This document shows positions 8,812 through 16,762 of a DNA stretch of 64,000 bases, piece after piece (position 1 is the stretch's first letter; each line of letters starts with the position of its first letter). Position numbers and translations under genes: made by a program. The stretch is taken from contig SFQZ01000005.1 in the NCBI GenBank assembly GCA_004562915.1, forward strand, positions 1-64,000, given 5' to 3'. Source of the DNA: a bacterium. Its GTDB lineage: Bacteria > Bacillota_A > Clostridia > Lachnospirales > Lachnospiraceae. Below the pieces are notes generated by a model, which was not told where the DNA came from, searched no databases, and saw only the letters and a program-made list of their open reading frames with translations.

Positions 8812-10224
8812 TCACCGCTGGCCGTGGTCTTTTTCTTTTTCAACATTCTGTTCTACCTCCATTTTCAGCACCCGATCTACATTGGCCTTTGCCGTTAAAA
8901 GCTCCCGCATTTCCTCACGGGAACGCCGGTACTCGGCATAGGTCTTTTTCTTTTCTTCCAGCAATTTCGCGTACTCTGTCTGTAACTCTTTGACCCTTGG
9001 CAGCTTCTTGACGCCCATCTCATCAAAGGCATTCTTAGCAGCCTGGTGGAGCAGAATTTCTTCCTCGTGTTCCTCCCGGAATTTCTTAGAATAACCCGCC
9101 TTGCGGTATGCCACATAGGTCTCGCGGGTCCTGGCATAATTTACGATGTGAGTACGCAGAACAGCAATCTCTGCCATGCGCTTTTCAGCCGCTTTGATCT
9201 GCGCCGAAAGATCATTGTGATGTGCCGTGGCAGCCGTAGCCTTTTCTTCCAAAACCGCATACTCCAGCAGATTGTTCTCTGACAGGTAATTCATAGTCTG
9301 CGCCATTTGTTTCAGATTAAAAACTTTAGCCCATCGAGCATAGCCAGCACCTTTTCCAGCCTGCAATTTTGCCTGAATGTCCACCAGCAGATTGACCTTC
9401 GGCGGCTCTGCCTGTGTGACTGTTTTCTTTCGCGGGGTATGTGCTTTCTTCCCTAAGAGAACTGCCCGCAAATTTTCCAATCCATATCCTTCACCCAGAC
9501 TGTCCATGCGGGCGGCTTTCTCCCAACCAGAGAGCTTCAGTCGATACGATTTTCCGCGCTTTGAGACTTCGCAACCATACTCTTGCAATAGCTTCAGCAG
9601 TTCTTCAAAGTCAGCAGGACTTTGTGATAATGCGTTGTCAATCGCCACACGAAGCAGCTCTCGGTGAGAGGGCTTTGCCTGATCGCCCAGCCATTTGTTA
9701 TAGCTCTTTCCGTGAGGTTTCGGATTCTCTACAATGGACAGTTCATTCTTAATACAGATGGTGTCACTTAGCCGGCGAACCGCCTTGGTGCTGCCCCAAA
9801 AGTTTCGGAATTTCCGGTCATATTCTAAGCTGACCGATGACCAGATAATGTGATTATGAATGTGCGACTTGTCTATGTGAGTGCAGACTACAAAGGCATG
9901 ATTGCCTTTAGTAAAACGCTTTGCAAATTCTACGCCCAGCCGGTTTGCTTCTTCCGGGGTAATCTCACCGGGGCGGAAGGACTGGCGCACATGATAGGCA
10001 ATCACATCATCTGCGCCATGCACTCGTCCGGTAGCGGCAATGTACTGCCGCTTTGCCAGAAGAAACTCTGCATCCGCAGTCCGGCTGTCACACGCATAAC
10101 CGGTAATGAGTTTGCCGTTATCTGTTTTCTGTGGATTTGCTACATAGTCGATGATGTCACTGATCGCCCGACTTTCTGTGCGGCCTTTGCCGACATGAAG
10201 CGGCATGATTCTTGTAGTTGCCAT
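8812..10224 (-). CDS. MobA/VirD2-type relaxase
   Basis: The 470-aa protein starts at the ATG at 10224, 6 nt after GAGGAGG. The N-terminal 200 residues are a Relaxase/Mobilization nuclease domain: an early catalytic region, then the metal-binding motif III H-I-D-K-S-H-I-H-N-H near residue 125. The C-terminal half is rich in charged helices, as in relaxases of mobilizable elements, where it contacts DNA and other relaxosome proteins. It would nick oriT and pilot single-stranded DNA through a conjugation channel. No MobC gene, coupling protein or type IV secretion genes are in the window, so it could only be mobilized in trans. The gene upstream is a truncated fragment on the other strand, which suggests that this is a remnant. 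Confidence 0.88.
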   Translation of the reverse strand: MATTRIMPLHVGKGRTESRAISDIIDYVANPQKTDNGKLITGYACDSRTADAEFLLAKRQYIAATGRVHGADDVIAYHVRQSFRPGEITPEEANRLGVEFAKRFTKGNHAFVVCTHIDKSHIHNHIIWSSVSLEYDRKFRNFWGSTKAVRRLSDTICIKNELSIVENPKPHGKSYNKWLGDQAKPSHRELLRVAIDNALSQSPADFEELLKLLQEYGCEVSKRGKSYRLKLSGWEKAARMDSLGEGYGLENLRAVLLGKKAHTPRKKTVTQAEPPKVNLLVDIQAKLQAGKGAGYARWAKVFNLKQMAQTMNYLSENNLLEYAVLEEKATAATAHHNDLSAQIKAAEKRMAEIAVLRTHIVNYARTRETYVAYRKAGYSKKFREEHEEEILLHQAAKNAFDEMGVKKLPRVKELQTEYAKLLEEKKKTYAEYRRSREEMRELLTAKANVDRVLKMEVEQNVEKEKDHGQR

Positions 10225-10251
10225 AAAAAGCCCTCCTCTCAAAATATTTTC

Positions 10252-11508
10252 TCTGAACTCTTTGTTCCTATCGTTGAAATAAACTCTCCTTATGGGTATA
10301 ATATAAAGAAACTACCATTACCTCAGTTTATCTTAAAACCATTACAGGAAGATGGTAAAAATCTATTAGCTCTGGAGGTTTCTCCCGGCCGCAGCACCCC
10401 ATATTATTACAAGGCAGACGGAGTGATGGAAGCATATATCCGTGTTGGAAAAGAAAGCGTAATTGCCCCGGATTACATTGTAAATGAACTGATCTTAAAG
10501 GGAACCAATCAGTCCTTTGACACCTTAACAACAGAAGCTGTGAAAAAGGATTACAGCTTCACACTCCTGGAGGCAACCTATCTGGAACGAACCGGCCTCC
10601 GCTTTGAGCCATCCGATTATGTCTCCTTCGGTTTGGCTGACAAAAATGGGGTCTTGACCAATGCCGGAAAGCTCATGACCGATCAGCACACAGTTTATAA
10701 CTCCCGTATGTTCTGTACCCGGTGGAATGGCTTGGAAAAAGGCTCTATCTTTGATGATGCACTGGACGATAAAGAATACGAAGGGAATCTGATTTATCTA
10801 CTGAAAAGCGGCAGTGAATTTATTCGCAATAATTCCAAAGTCCGTTTTGTCAAAGAGGCACAGTATCGTGTAGACAAGCCAGATTATGCTGAACGAGCTG
10901 TGACAGAGGCTCTTGTTAATGCGCTTATCCATCGTGATTATATTGTACTTGGCAGCGAAATCCATATTGATATGTTTGATGATCGGGTGGAAATCACATC
11001 TCCGGGCGGTATGTTTGGCGGCGGCTCAATTCAGGAATACGATATTTACAGTATCCGTTCCATGCGACGAAACCCTGTGATTGCTGACCTGTTCCACCGC
11101 ATGAAGTACATGGAACGCCGTGGAAGTGGCCTACGCAAAATCGTCAGTGAAACCGAAAAGCTGCCTGGATACACAGAGGCATATAAGCCCAAATTTTCCT
11201 CAACAGCGACAGATTTCAGAGTCATCTTGAAAAATGTAAACTACAACTTAGAGGGTGATGCCCACCAAGTTATCCACCAAGTTACCCACCAAGTTATTGA
11301 ACTATCAACGGTGTCCAAACAGATTTTGGCTTTTTGCACAACACCAAAATCCAAGAAAGAGCTTGCAGTATTTTGCGGCTTCAAAGATTTAAGAAACTTC
11401 ACTTTGAAGCATATCAATCCGCTTTTAGAATCCGGGCAATTAGAAATGACTATTCCCGATAAACCTAAAAGTCGCAATCAAAAATATATTACAGTTCGTT
11501 CCGAATAA
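10252..11508 (+). pseudogene. 5'-truncated AlbA_2/HATPase transcriptional regulator-like gene
   Basis: An open plus-strand frame of about 418 codons matches the C-terminal part of the family of Schlafen-AlbA_2/HATPase_c_4 regulator-like proteins. It has the tail of the AlbA domain (V-x-P-G-R-S-T-P-Y-Y-Y, then Y-I-R-V-G-x-E-S), a central ATPase-like segment (A-V-T-E-A-L-V-N-A-L-I-H-R-D-Y, then V-E-I-T-S-P-G-G-M), and a C-terminal winged-helix region after three H-Q-V repeats. Full-length relatives start about 100-120 residues earlier with the catalytic-like AlbA core. Here that part is missing and the sequence runs into the relaxase gene's 5' end, with no good start codon or ribosome site, so it is probably a fragment. 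The exact junction is uncertain. Confidence 0.65.
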
Positions 11509-11513
11509 ACAGA

Positions 11514-11558
11514 GAAGCAGGGCATTGGGTCTCATCTCCCATTGTCCTGCTTCTTTTT
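11514..11558 (+). terminator. Intrinsic terminator after the truncated ATPase gene
   Basis: Arms GAAGCAGG and CCTGCTTC with additional internal pairing (CATTGGG/CCCATTG, partly wobble) are followed by five T. It begins 6 bp after the stop codon at 11508. Confidence 0.75.
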
Positions 11559-11570
11559 ACTGTGACACAA

Positions 11571-11621
11571 TAGAAAAAGCCGCCACTTCAAAATTAACAG
11601 TGAAGTGACGGCTCTTTCTAT
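11571..11621. repeat. Imperfect inverted repeat
   Basis: Thirteen-base arms AGCCGCCACTTCA (11578-11590) and TGAAGTGACGGCT (11601-11613) pair with one mismatch around a 10-nt centre, and the pairing continues imperfectly into AGAAA/TTTCT. No T-run follows on either strand that makes a clean terminator beyond the short T-rich edges. It may be a bidirectional terminator or the fold-back of a tiny inserted repeat. Confidence 0.4.
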
Positions 11622-11773
11622 CGCCGGAATACGAGTTCCTGAAATGAAAAAAGCACCCAGCATTTATACTGTGTGCTACATCAAATTCATATTTAATTAT
11701 TCAAATTAGCTCAAACTATGCCAAACTGCCACAGCCAAAAAACGAGGGGAAGGAGGGCTGAAAAGCACCCCAA

Positions 11774-11884
11774 AAATCGGCTCTCGGTTAACCACTTTGG
11801 GAACCACTTCCCCCCTCTTTTTGCCCTCTTTTTGGCCAGTTAACCACTTGCGGACCACTAAAAATTGGATGAAATCGGCTCTCG
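11774..11884. repeat. Direct repeats next to attL, possible integrase arm sites of an older element
   Basis: Two unrelated short sequences each occur twice in the same order: AAATCGGCTCTCG (11774-11786 and 11872-11884) and GTTAACCACTT followed by a second A-CCACT(T/A) 5 nt later (11787-11809 and 11839-11860). Spaced, repeated 10-12 bp boxes close to an attachment core are typical of arm-type sites for tyrosine recombinases. They differ from the repeats of this prophage. The 11,614-11,930 interval otherwise holds no supported gene. Confidence 0.4.
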
Positions 11885-11930
11885 TTTTGCCAAATTTGGT
11901 CAAACCATATCAGCCCGTTTAGATATAGCA

Positions 11931-11962
11931 AAAGCCCGGAAAACCTTGATTTTCCGGGCTTT
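11931..11962. terminator. Bidirectional terminator beside attL
   Basis: Thirteen-base perfectly complementary arms (AAAGCCCGGAAAA / TTTTCCGGGCTTT) around a 6-nt loop, with T-runs on both strands. It may be the original terminator that followed rpsI in the unoccupied site or that of an earlier element inserted there. Confidence 0.75.
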
Positions 11963-11993
11963 TTGAACCATTTTGATATAGTCTGAGCAGTCG

Positions 11994-12005
11994 ATTATCG
12001 CTTGC
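11994..12005. other. attL core of the prophage
   Basis: The 12-bp sequence ATTATCGCTTGC is identical to the sequence at 48386-48397, where it covers the last codons and stop of rpsI on the minus strand. The two copies bracket exactly the phage gene set, with the integrase near the right copy. This assigns the left prophage end here. Confidence 0.75.
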
Positions 12006-12046
12006 ATAACTCCGAACCCGCAAAATAGGGCTTTTTAGGCGTGTTT

Positions 12047-12067
12047 GTAAGTTACATGTAAATTACC
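12047..12067. repeat. Left arm-type integrase binding repeats
   Basis: GTAAGTTACATGTAAATTAC consists of two near-copies of the decamer unit GTAA(G/A)TTAC(A/G)T. The same unit occurs three times at 48245-48276 just inside the right end. Matching repeats inside both ends fit arm-type sites bound by the N-terminal domain of the phage integrase. Confidence 0.55.
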
Positions 12068-12097
12068 TTTCGTAACTGTTGCCTTTTTTTACTTCTT

Positions 12098-12847
12098 TTA
12101 AGCGTATGTGATGAAGCAACTAATACCAGCAGCCTTAAGCTTCTTAACCGTAGCTTCGGCGTTCTTTTTTTCATTATAAGCGCCTACCTGTACTTTGTAA
12201 AGCCCGTTAAGTAGTCTTACGAATACATCCGTATGCCCGGTCTTCTTAATCTTTGCCGCCATAAGGTTAGCGCCTTCTTTTCTTCTAAACGCCCCAGCCT
12301 GTACCCGGTAATACTTCTCACTTGTCGGCTGTCCTGCTGCCGCCTGGCTCTTATCCTCTGCCGCTTCCTGGGTGACTGCTGCCCCGTCAAATTCTGTAAG
12401 GTTGTTTCCTTCGATAAGGTTAATAAGCTTTTCTGTGTATTCCGGGTCTGTAGCATATCCGGCAGCCTTAATAGCTTCACAAGCCTTTTTATAGTCCCTT
12501 TCCCCGATTACCGCTTTATAGCGCTTATTTGCCTTTAAAAAAGCGCTATGGTCTGTAATGGATTCTTCCCAGCTATCATAAGCCCGGAAAGTCGCATTAC
12601 TTACCGTTACCATGTTTACGCCGTCGTAACACTCTTTTGTATCTTTGCAATATACTTTACCCTTCCAGGTCTTTGTAGCCTTAATCCCAAAAAGCGCGTT
12701 TCCGCCTGTAGCAAGTTCGGATGTACCCCACCCGGATTCTAAAATAGCCTGGGCGATTGTCAAGCTTGCCAGTACTCCCGTTTTCTTCATATCGGCGGAC
12801 GCAATCGCGCCCACCTTCTTAATAAAATTCTTCTGTTCTGTCGTCAT
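12098..12847 (-). CDS. Endolysin: GH73 glucosaminidase with SPOR domain
   Basis: Residues about 1-150 of this 249-aa protein form a mannosyl-glycoprotein endo-beta-N-acetylglucosaminidase (GH73) domain: A-I-L-E-S-G-W-G with the catalytic Glu near residue 37, N-A-L-F-G-I-K, and the W-E-E-S-I-x-D-H block. After a Gln/Ala-rich linker, residues about 175-249 form a SPOR-like domain with two half-repeats (Y-Y-R-V-Q-A-G-A-F and L-Y-K-V-Q-V-G-A-Y), which binds peptidoglycan. It would cut the glycan chains of the host wall at lysis. There is no signal peptide, so export depends on the holin. It lies 12 bp after a second lysin gene and is the last gene of the late operon. Confidence 0.87.
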   Translation of the reverse strand: MTTEQKNFIKKVGAIASADMKKTGVLASLTIAQAILESGWGTSELATGGNALFGIKATKTWKGKVYCKDTKECYDGVNMVTVSNATFRAYDSWEESITDHSAFLKANKRYKAVIGERDYKKACEAIKAAGYATDPEYTEKLINLIEGNNLTEFDGAAVTQEAAEDKSQAAAGQPTSEKYYRVQAGAFRRKEGANLMAAKIKKTGHTDVFVRLLNGLYKVQVGAYNEKKNAEATVKKLKAAGISCFITYA

Positions 12848-12859
12848 ATAGAAGCCCCC

Positions 12860-13657
12860 TTACACAGCCGTTAAGCTTGCCACCGCTACCCAACTGTTAA
12901 TTTCTTTAAGCTTCGCTTCTTTTGTTCCCTTATTGGTCTGTACTTTGTCTACTGTGTGCTTCTTGCCGCCCCGCTGTGCTGCTGGGACAGCCTTCCCCCT
13001 GGTAGATGATAAGCCGCCGTATACTGCGCCGTCCTTAATCGTTACCACGCTTCCGGCTTTAATTTCCTTTACTGCTGCCGCTGTGGTTGTTGTGGTAGTC
13101 GTGGTAGCCGTCTTCTTAAGTCCAAACTGCGAAGCAATCGCATTAGCGATAGCTGCCGCTATCTGCGCCTTCTTGCTGCTGTAAATCGTCATATCGTCCT
13201 TATCATCAATAAAACACGTTTCCAGCAGCGCGGAAGACACGCCCGCCGCCTTTGCCCGATAAATTACCGTAAAATTTGTCCGCTTTACTCCCCGGTTCTT
13301 CAATCCGAAGGCAGCAATAGCCTGTACTATCTTCGTTTCTACGCCTACGGTCTTTTCTGCTGTCGTTACATAAATTTCCGTACCTGTTGTCTTTCCGTCG
13401 CCCTTTGTATCGTTTACGCAAGCGTTAAAATGTACTTCCAGCACATAGTTATAGTTGGCAAAATTTACCGCCAGTTTGCCCGCCTTAATGTCGCTGTATG
13501 CGTTTCTGTTCGTAGGGTATAAGTCAACCTGTGCATACTTGCTTAAGGTCTTCTTAATTTCCTCTACCATATAAATAGTTTCATCCGCTTCTTTTCCAAA
13601 CTGTGACACAGCGCCCGAATCTCCCGCGCCATGCCCGCTAATAAGTAAAATTTTCAT
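12860..13657 (-). CDS. N-acetylmuramoyl-L-alanine amidase (Amidase_3) lysin
   Basis: The 265-aa protein opens with the Amidase_3 signature I-S-G-H-G-A, the first zinc-binding His. The second ligand is in A-D-E-T, the third is His in L-E-V-H-F-N-A near residue 80, and the catalytic Glu is in A-L-L-E-T-C-F near residue 145. A Thr-rich linker (about residues 183-195) leads to a C-terminal SH3-like wall-binding segment. It cleaves the amide bond between muramic acid and the stem peptide. With the adjacent glucosaminidase the phage carries two lysins that attack different bonds. It has no signal peptide. The gene lies 5 bp downstream of the holin-like gene. Confidence 0.87.
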   Translation of the reverse strand: MKILLISGHGAGDSGAVSQFGKEADETIYMVEEIKKTLSKYAQVDLYPTNRNAYSDIKAGKLAVNFANYNYVLEVHFNACVNDTKGDGKTTGTEIYVTTAEKTVGVETKIVQAIAAFGLKNRGVKRTNFTVIYRAKAAGVSSALLETCFIDDKDDMTIYSSKKAQIAAAIANAIASQFGLKKTATTTTTTTTAAAVKEIKAGSVVTIKDGAVYGGLSSTRGKAVPAAQRGGKKHTVDKVQTNKGTKEAKLKEINSWVAVASLTAV

Positions 13658-13662
13658 ACTTC

Positions 13663-14079
13663 TTACGCTCCTTCTACGGTTTTTCTTAAAATGTCTTCTT
13701 CTGTGTCTTCTTCCGTAACTGTAAGCGTGTTATATACATAATCGTATAAACTGCTGTTGCTTTCCAGCATTTTTTTAAACTCCTCTAATGCCTGGTCTAA
13801 CAGTTCGTCGTATTTTTCTTCTGTTATAAATAAGGAAATAACCGGGAATCTTTCTACAAGCCATTCCCACACCATAGAACGCTTAACGCGCCCTGTCTTG
13901 CTTTTTAATTCTTTTTCTGCTTCCGTAACCATGTACAAAAGCGCCGTTTTTACTTTGTCAAGCTGCTGCTTCGGTGTAAGCTTTAAAAATCGCAATACCA
14001 CATACACAGTAAATAACACCAGGACAAGGGCAATTACGAAAATCACCCAATTTTCAATAAGCTTCTGTAAAATCTCCAT
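13663..14079 (-). CDS. LL-H-type holin
   Basis: This 138-aa protein has one N-terminal transmembrane helix (about residues 10-32) followed by a long charged helical tail. This layout, with the W-V-I-F-V-I-A membrane core, matches the LL-H family of phage holins, which are found directly before amidase lysins. The protein should accumulate in the membrane and open holes for the two lysins. The pairing of single N-terminal helix and acidic C terminus makes it different from the two other small membrane proteins upstream. The exact family call is by pattern and position. Confidence 0.65.
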   Translation of the reverse strand: MEILQKLIENWVIFVIALVLVLFTVYVVLRFLKLTPKQQLDKVKTALLYMVTEAEKELKSKTGRVKRSMVWEWLVERFPVISLFITEEKYDELLDQALEEFKKMLESNSSLYDYVYNTLTVTEEDTEEDILRKTVEGA

Positions 14080-14091
14080 GCTTAAGCACCT

Positions 14092-14451
14092 CTAAAAGTT
14101 CTGTATTTCTGTTGGTTCTAACGCTTCATCTATAAGTGCTTCTGTTTTGTCCTTCATCTTTTGTATAGTTCTTTCCTTGATTTCTTCCGCCTGGTTTTCT
14201 TCCCCCAGGTCGATAAGCTTTTTTATCATTCCTAATTGTATTTTGATACCATTTTCAAGCTGTACCGCTTTCAGATACCATATTACAGCCGCCCCGAAGA
14301 TTCCCCCGGATGTAGGAATAATGTAAGTAAATACGTCTGTCGGCTTTTCGCTCCACGAAAATATAAGGGCTACGATACAGGTAGATACAAATATTAAGCC
14401 AGTGTTGAAGACAACTTTTTTCTTAAATTCCTGCTTCTTCCGCTTCATCAA
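14092..14451 (-). CDS. Two-helix membrane protein of the lysis cassette
   Basis: The 119-aa product has a Lys-rich N terminus, two transmembrane segments (about residues 14-30 and 40-62), and a long amphipathic helical C terminus. I do not recognise the family. Position between the XhlA-like gene and the holin, and overlap of 4 bp with the gene upstream, suggest a second holin or an antiholin. Its start ATG is preceded by the stop of the upstream gene (ATGA-type overlap). Confidence 0.6.
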   Translation of the reverse strand: MMKRKKQEFKKKVVFNTGLIFVSTCIVALIFSWSEKPTDVFTYIIPTSGGIFGAAVIWYLKAVQLENGIKIQLGMIKKLIDLGEENQAEEIKERTIQKMKDKTEALIDEALEPTEIQNF

Positions 14452-14681
14452 GCTTCTTCCGCTTCCAAGTCGTCTATTCTATGGTTTGCTACCTTTTGCT
14501 TCTCCATTATAACCGCCTGGTCTTGTTCTAATTTGTATACCCGTTCTACTACGTTATTGTGCTTGTCTAATTTCTGTTCAATGTAATTAAGGCGGGTCTT
14601 TACCGTCCCGTAAACCACACCAATAGACACCCCGTACACAACTAACTGAATAAGTAAGCCTATCCAAAATTCTTCGCTCAA
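14448..14681 (-). CDS. Small XhlA-like membrane/coiled-coil protein
   Basis: The 77-aa protein has one N-terminal membrane helix (about residues 5-25) followed by a heptad-rich helix (V-E-R-V-Y-K-L-E-Q-D-Q-A-V-I). This resembles hemolysin XhlA-like or DUF7365-type proteins of Firmicute phages, though here the membrane helix is N-terminal. Such proteins sit beside holins in the lysis cassette and assist membrane damage or anchoring. Confidence in the gene is high; in the role, low. Confidence 0.6.
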   Translation of the reverse strand: MSEEFWIGLLIQLVVYGVSIGVVYGTVKTRLNYIEQKLDKHNNVVERVYKLEQDQAVIMEKQKVANHRIDDLEAEEA

Positions 14682-14699
14682 GCCTTACTAACTCCTTCC

Positions 14700-14960
14700 T
14701 TACGGTTCACTTAACCGTAATAAGTCCTTTTGTCCTTCTTCTATGTCCTCTAACATCATTAGTAAATGCTTATCTTCATCTTCAATAGCCCTATAGCTTT
14801 CCAATTCTTCCAGCAGCAGCCTATTAACCTCTGCCATATCCGCTATAATGCTGTTTTGTACCTCTACTATATCCAGGTCGTAGCGTGCTATATTTGTCGC
14901 CCTGTGACTTTCTTCTTTCCCGTTTCTGATTCTGTTAATTATCCGGCGTAATGCTACCAC
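14700..14960 (-). CDS. Conserved-looking helical protein of unknown role
   Basis: The 86-aa product is almost all helix, with a basic N terminus and an acidic second half containing A-D-M-A-E-V-N-R-L-L-L-E-E-L-E. No membrane segment or known motif is visible. Its 5' end overlaps the 3' end of the reverse transcriptase gene by 26 bp in another frame, so the two are translationally coupled. It may belong to the DGR transcript or be the first gene of the lysis cassette. I do not recognise it. Confidence 0.5.
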   Translation of the reverse strand: MVALRRIINRIRNGKEESHRATNIARYDLDIVEVQNSIIADMAEVNRLLLEELESYRAIEDEDKHLLMMLEDIEEGQKDLLRLSEP

Positions 14961-15987
14961 TTGTTATTAACTCCTTCTTCTTAATCTCTGTTTCTATCTG
15001 CCCTTTTATCTTCCTGCGAAGCTTATAAGTGTCGGCGTGTTCCGCGTGTCCTTCCCAGCTTGCATAAATCATAAGCATTTTTTCTTTTGTTATTTTCCCG
15101 CTTCTATAGGCTCTGATAGCTGCCCTTATGTGTTTCGGGCTACGCTTCCTTATCTTCCTGTAGTCCTTATAGATTCGATACCCGCAAAAGTCTAACCCGT
15201 TCTTTGTGTTGATTATCTGCGTTTTCGGATTCAAAGTAAGCTTAAGCCGTTCGCCTAAAAATGCTTCTATCTTTTGTAATGCTTCTTCCAGGTGTTCCCG
15301 GTCATTATGAAAAATTACAAAATCGTCCATATATCGCGGGTAATTTTCTTCCTTCAATTCATGCTTTACAAAGTCGTCTAACTCATTTAATACCAAGTTT
15401 GCAAAAAGCTGGCTTAATAAGTTCCCAACTGGCAACCCGCGCCCGTCTTCCCCGTAGCTGTCTATGATATAAAACAGCAGCGACAAAAGCCCTTTTTCTT
15501 TAAATATCCGGCTTAGTATCTGCTTTAATATCTCATGGTCTACGCTATTGAAATATTTATGTATATCCGCTTTTAATGCGTATACCTGTTTTCCCTCAAA
15601 AGACAGGTTTCTTATACATTCCTGGGCGTAGTCCGCCGCCTTGTGCATACCCTTATTTTTTCTGCAAGCGTAGCTGTGATAATAAAACCTCTTTTCTATA
15701 ATCGGTTCTATTTTGCTGTTAATCATGTGCTGCGCTACCCTGTCCTGAAAAGGCAGCGCGTAAATATCGCGCTTCTTCGGCTCATATATTACAAAGCGCC
15801 TAGCCTTTCCTTGCCGATACGTCCCGGACGATAAATCATCTACCAGGCTATATAATTCTTCTTCCAGGTTATCCGTAAATATTAAGACTTCTTCTCTATA
15901 CCTTTTACACCTACGCGCCTTTCTATATGCGTCTTCTGCATTTTCAAAAGTCGCTATATCCTGTATTCCTATATTACTTCTTTTCAT
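14935..15987 (-). CDS. DGR reverse transcriptase
   Basis: The 350-aa product is a complete RT of the retron/DGR/group II type. Visible blocks are K-A-D-I-H-K-Y-F-N-S-V-D (first catalytic Asp, near residue 140), G-L-P-V-G-N-L-L-S-Q (the SQ in place of the usual SP is a DGR hallmark), and Y-M-D-D-F (catalytic Asp pair, near residue 215). There is no maturase or endonuclease domain, as expected for DGR enzymes. It copies the template-repeat RNA with mutations at adenines, and the cDNA replaces the variable repeat of the target gene at 16763-17860. It lies immediately after the template repeat and downstream of avd on the same strand. Confidence 0.93.
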   Translation of the reverse strand: MKRSNIGIQDIATFENAEDAYRKARRCKRYREEVLIFTDNLEEELYSLVDDLSSGTYRQGKARRFVIYEPKKRDIYALPFQDRVAQHMINSKIEPIIEKRFYYHSYACRKNKGMHKAADYAQECIRNLSFEGKQVYALKADIHKYFNSVDHEILKQILSRIFKEKGLLSLLFYIIDSYGEDGRGLPVGNLLSQLFANLVLNELDDFVKHELKEENYPRYMDDFVIFHNDREHLEEALQKIEAFLGERLKLTLNPKTQIINTKNGLDFCGYRIYKDYRKIRKRSPKHIRAAIRAYRSGKITKEKMLMIYASWEGHAEHADTYKLRRKIKGQIETEIKKKELITSGSITPDN

Positions 15988-16147
15988 CTTCTGCCTGTTT
16001 CCGCTTCCACCTTTCGCCGTCCGCTACTAACTGGAAGCGTCCTTTTTTATGTTTGCCGGGTATGTCCCCGGACGGGCTATACGTTCTGACTATATGTAAT
16101 AGTCCTTGCTAGTAAGCCGTAGCTTGCTAAGTCTGAAAAGTCCATAA

Positions 16148-16266
16148 GTCACAGCCGAAGCGCGCGCCCACGTTCGTGTTGACGTTCCAGGGGTAGTTGT
16201 TACAGTTGACAGCGCGGCAGCCAGCGTTAACGCCGTTGTTCCACCTGCCGCCCGCGATAAGGCGAA
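16148..16266 (-). repeat. DGR template repeat (TR)
   Basis: This 119-bp non-coding copy aligns without gaps with the 3' end of the target gene (16772-16890). The two differ at 17 positions, and all 17 are adenines in the TR when read on the coding (minus) strand. The TR has 23 such adenines in all. None of the other 96 positions differs. It lies 20 bp after avd and about 160 bp before the RT start. Translated in the target frame it contains Asn-rich AAC codons (W-N-N-G-V-N-A), which is the usual DGR template bias because AAC can mutate to many residues. Confidence 0.95.
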
Positions 16267-16286
16267 GCAACGTATAGCCCATAATT

Positions 16287-16625
16287 TTAACTTTGTACTG
16301 ATTTGATAAAGCCGCCTAACATTTTTCCTATTTCGGTTATCTTTTTAGCGGCTACTCCGTATGTATGACCGCTTATATACTGCTGGTCGTATGCGATTCT
16401 GATATAGTACCGTAATACTACTAATTCTACATCCGCGTCGTATAAAAGCTTTTTCTTCGTAGTGCTTTTCCCGGCTCTGATGATATACCGCAAAATATCC
16501 ATGATACAATTTTTAGTATCTTTTTGAAGCGAAAACTTTTCGCTTTTCGGGTACTGCCTTAACACCGGGTAAATGTACTTTATGAAGTCGTACAATTTTT
16601 CCTGTATTTCTAAATTACTTTTCAT
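16287..16625 (-). CDS. avd: DGR accessory variability protein Avd
   Basis: The 112-aa product starts at ATG 16625 after AAGGAAGGG; a longer frame to 16691 has no ribosome site. It is all-helical and basic, with the Avd-typical block P-K-S-E-K-F-S-L near residue 30, and later Y-D-A-D-V-E-L-V-V-L-R-Y-Y-I-R-I-A. Avd proteins form a pentameric four-helix-bundle barrel that binds RT and template RNA and is needed for cDNA priming. Length (usually 110-130 aa) and location between target gene and TR both match. The gene is followed at once by the TR, as in the Bordetella phage system. Confidence 0.85.
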   Translation of the reverse strand: MKSNLEIQEKLYDFIKYIYPVLRQYPKSEKFSLQKDTKNCIMDILRYIIRAGKSTTKKKLLYDADVELVVLRYYIRIAYDQQYISGHTYGVAAKKITEIGKMLGGFIKSVQS

Positions 16626-16734
16626 ATAATCGCCCTTCCTTTGATTTGCGATTATATCATAGTCGTTTTGTTTTGTGTTGCTTTCCCTCATTGTTTCCTA
16701 TATCCTGGAAATTTACCTTAAAAATTTATCGCGT

Positions 16735-16754
16735 GTGCGGGCTTTCGCCCGCAC
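16735..16754 (-). promoter_or_regulatory. Hairpin downstream of the DGR variable repeat
   Basis: An 8-bp perfect stem (GTGCGGGC / GCCCGCAC) with loop GAAA on the coding strand lies 8 bp after the target gene stop and about 17 bp after the VR. In the Bordetella phage DGR, a hairpin/cruciform of just this size and loop type downstream of VR is known to stimulate target recognition. It has no T-run and so is not a good terminator. Confidence 0.75.
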
Positions 16755-16762
16755 AAAACAGA

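Noticed and set aside
8562..8846. 94-codon minus-strand frame downstream of the relaxase
   Set aside because: It overlaps the relaxase end, lacks a start signal, and covers hairpin-rich non-coding DNA.
11706..11903. 65-codon minus-strand frame left of attL
   Set aside because: It covers direct repeats, has no ribosome site and a random composition.
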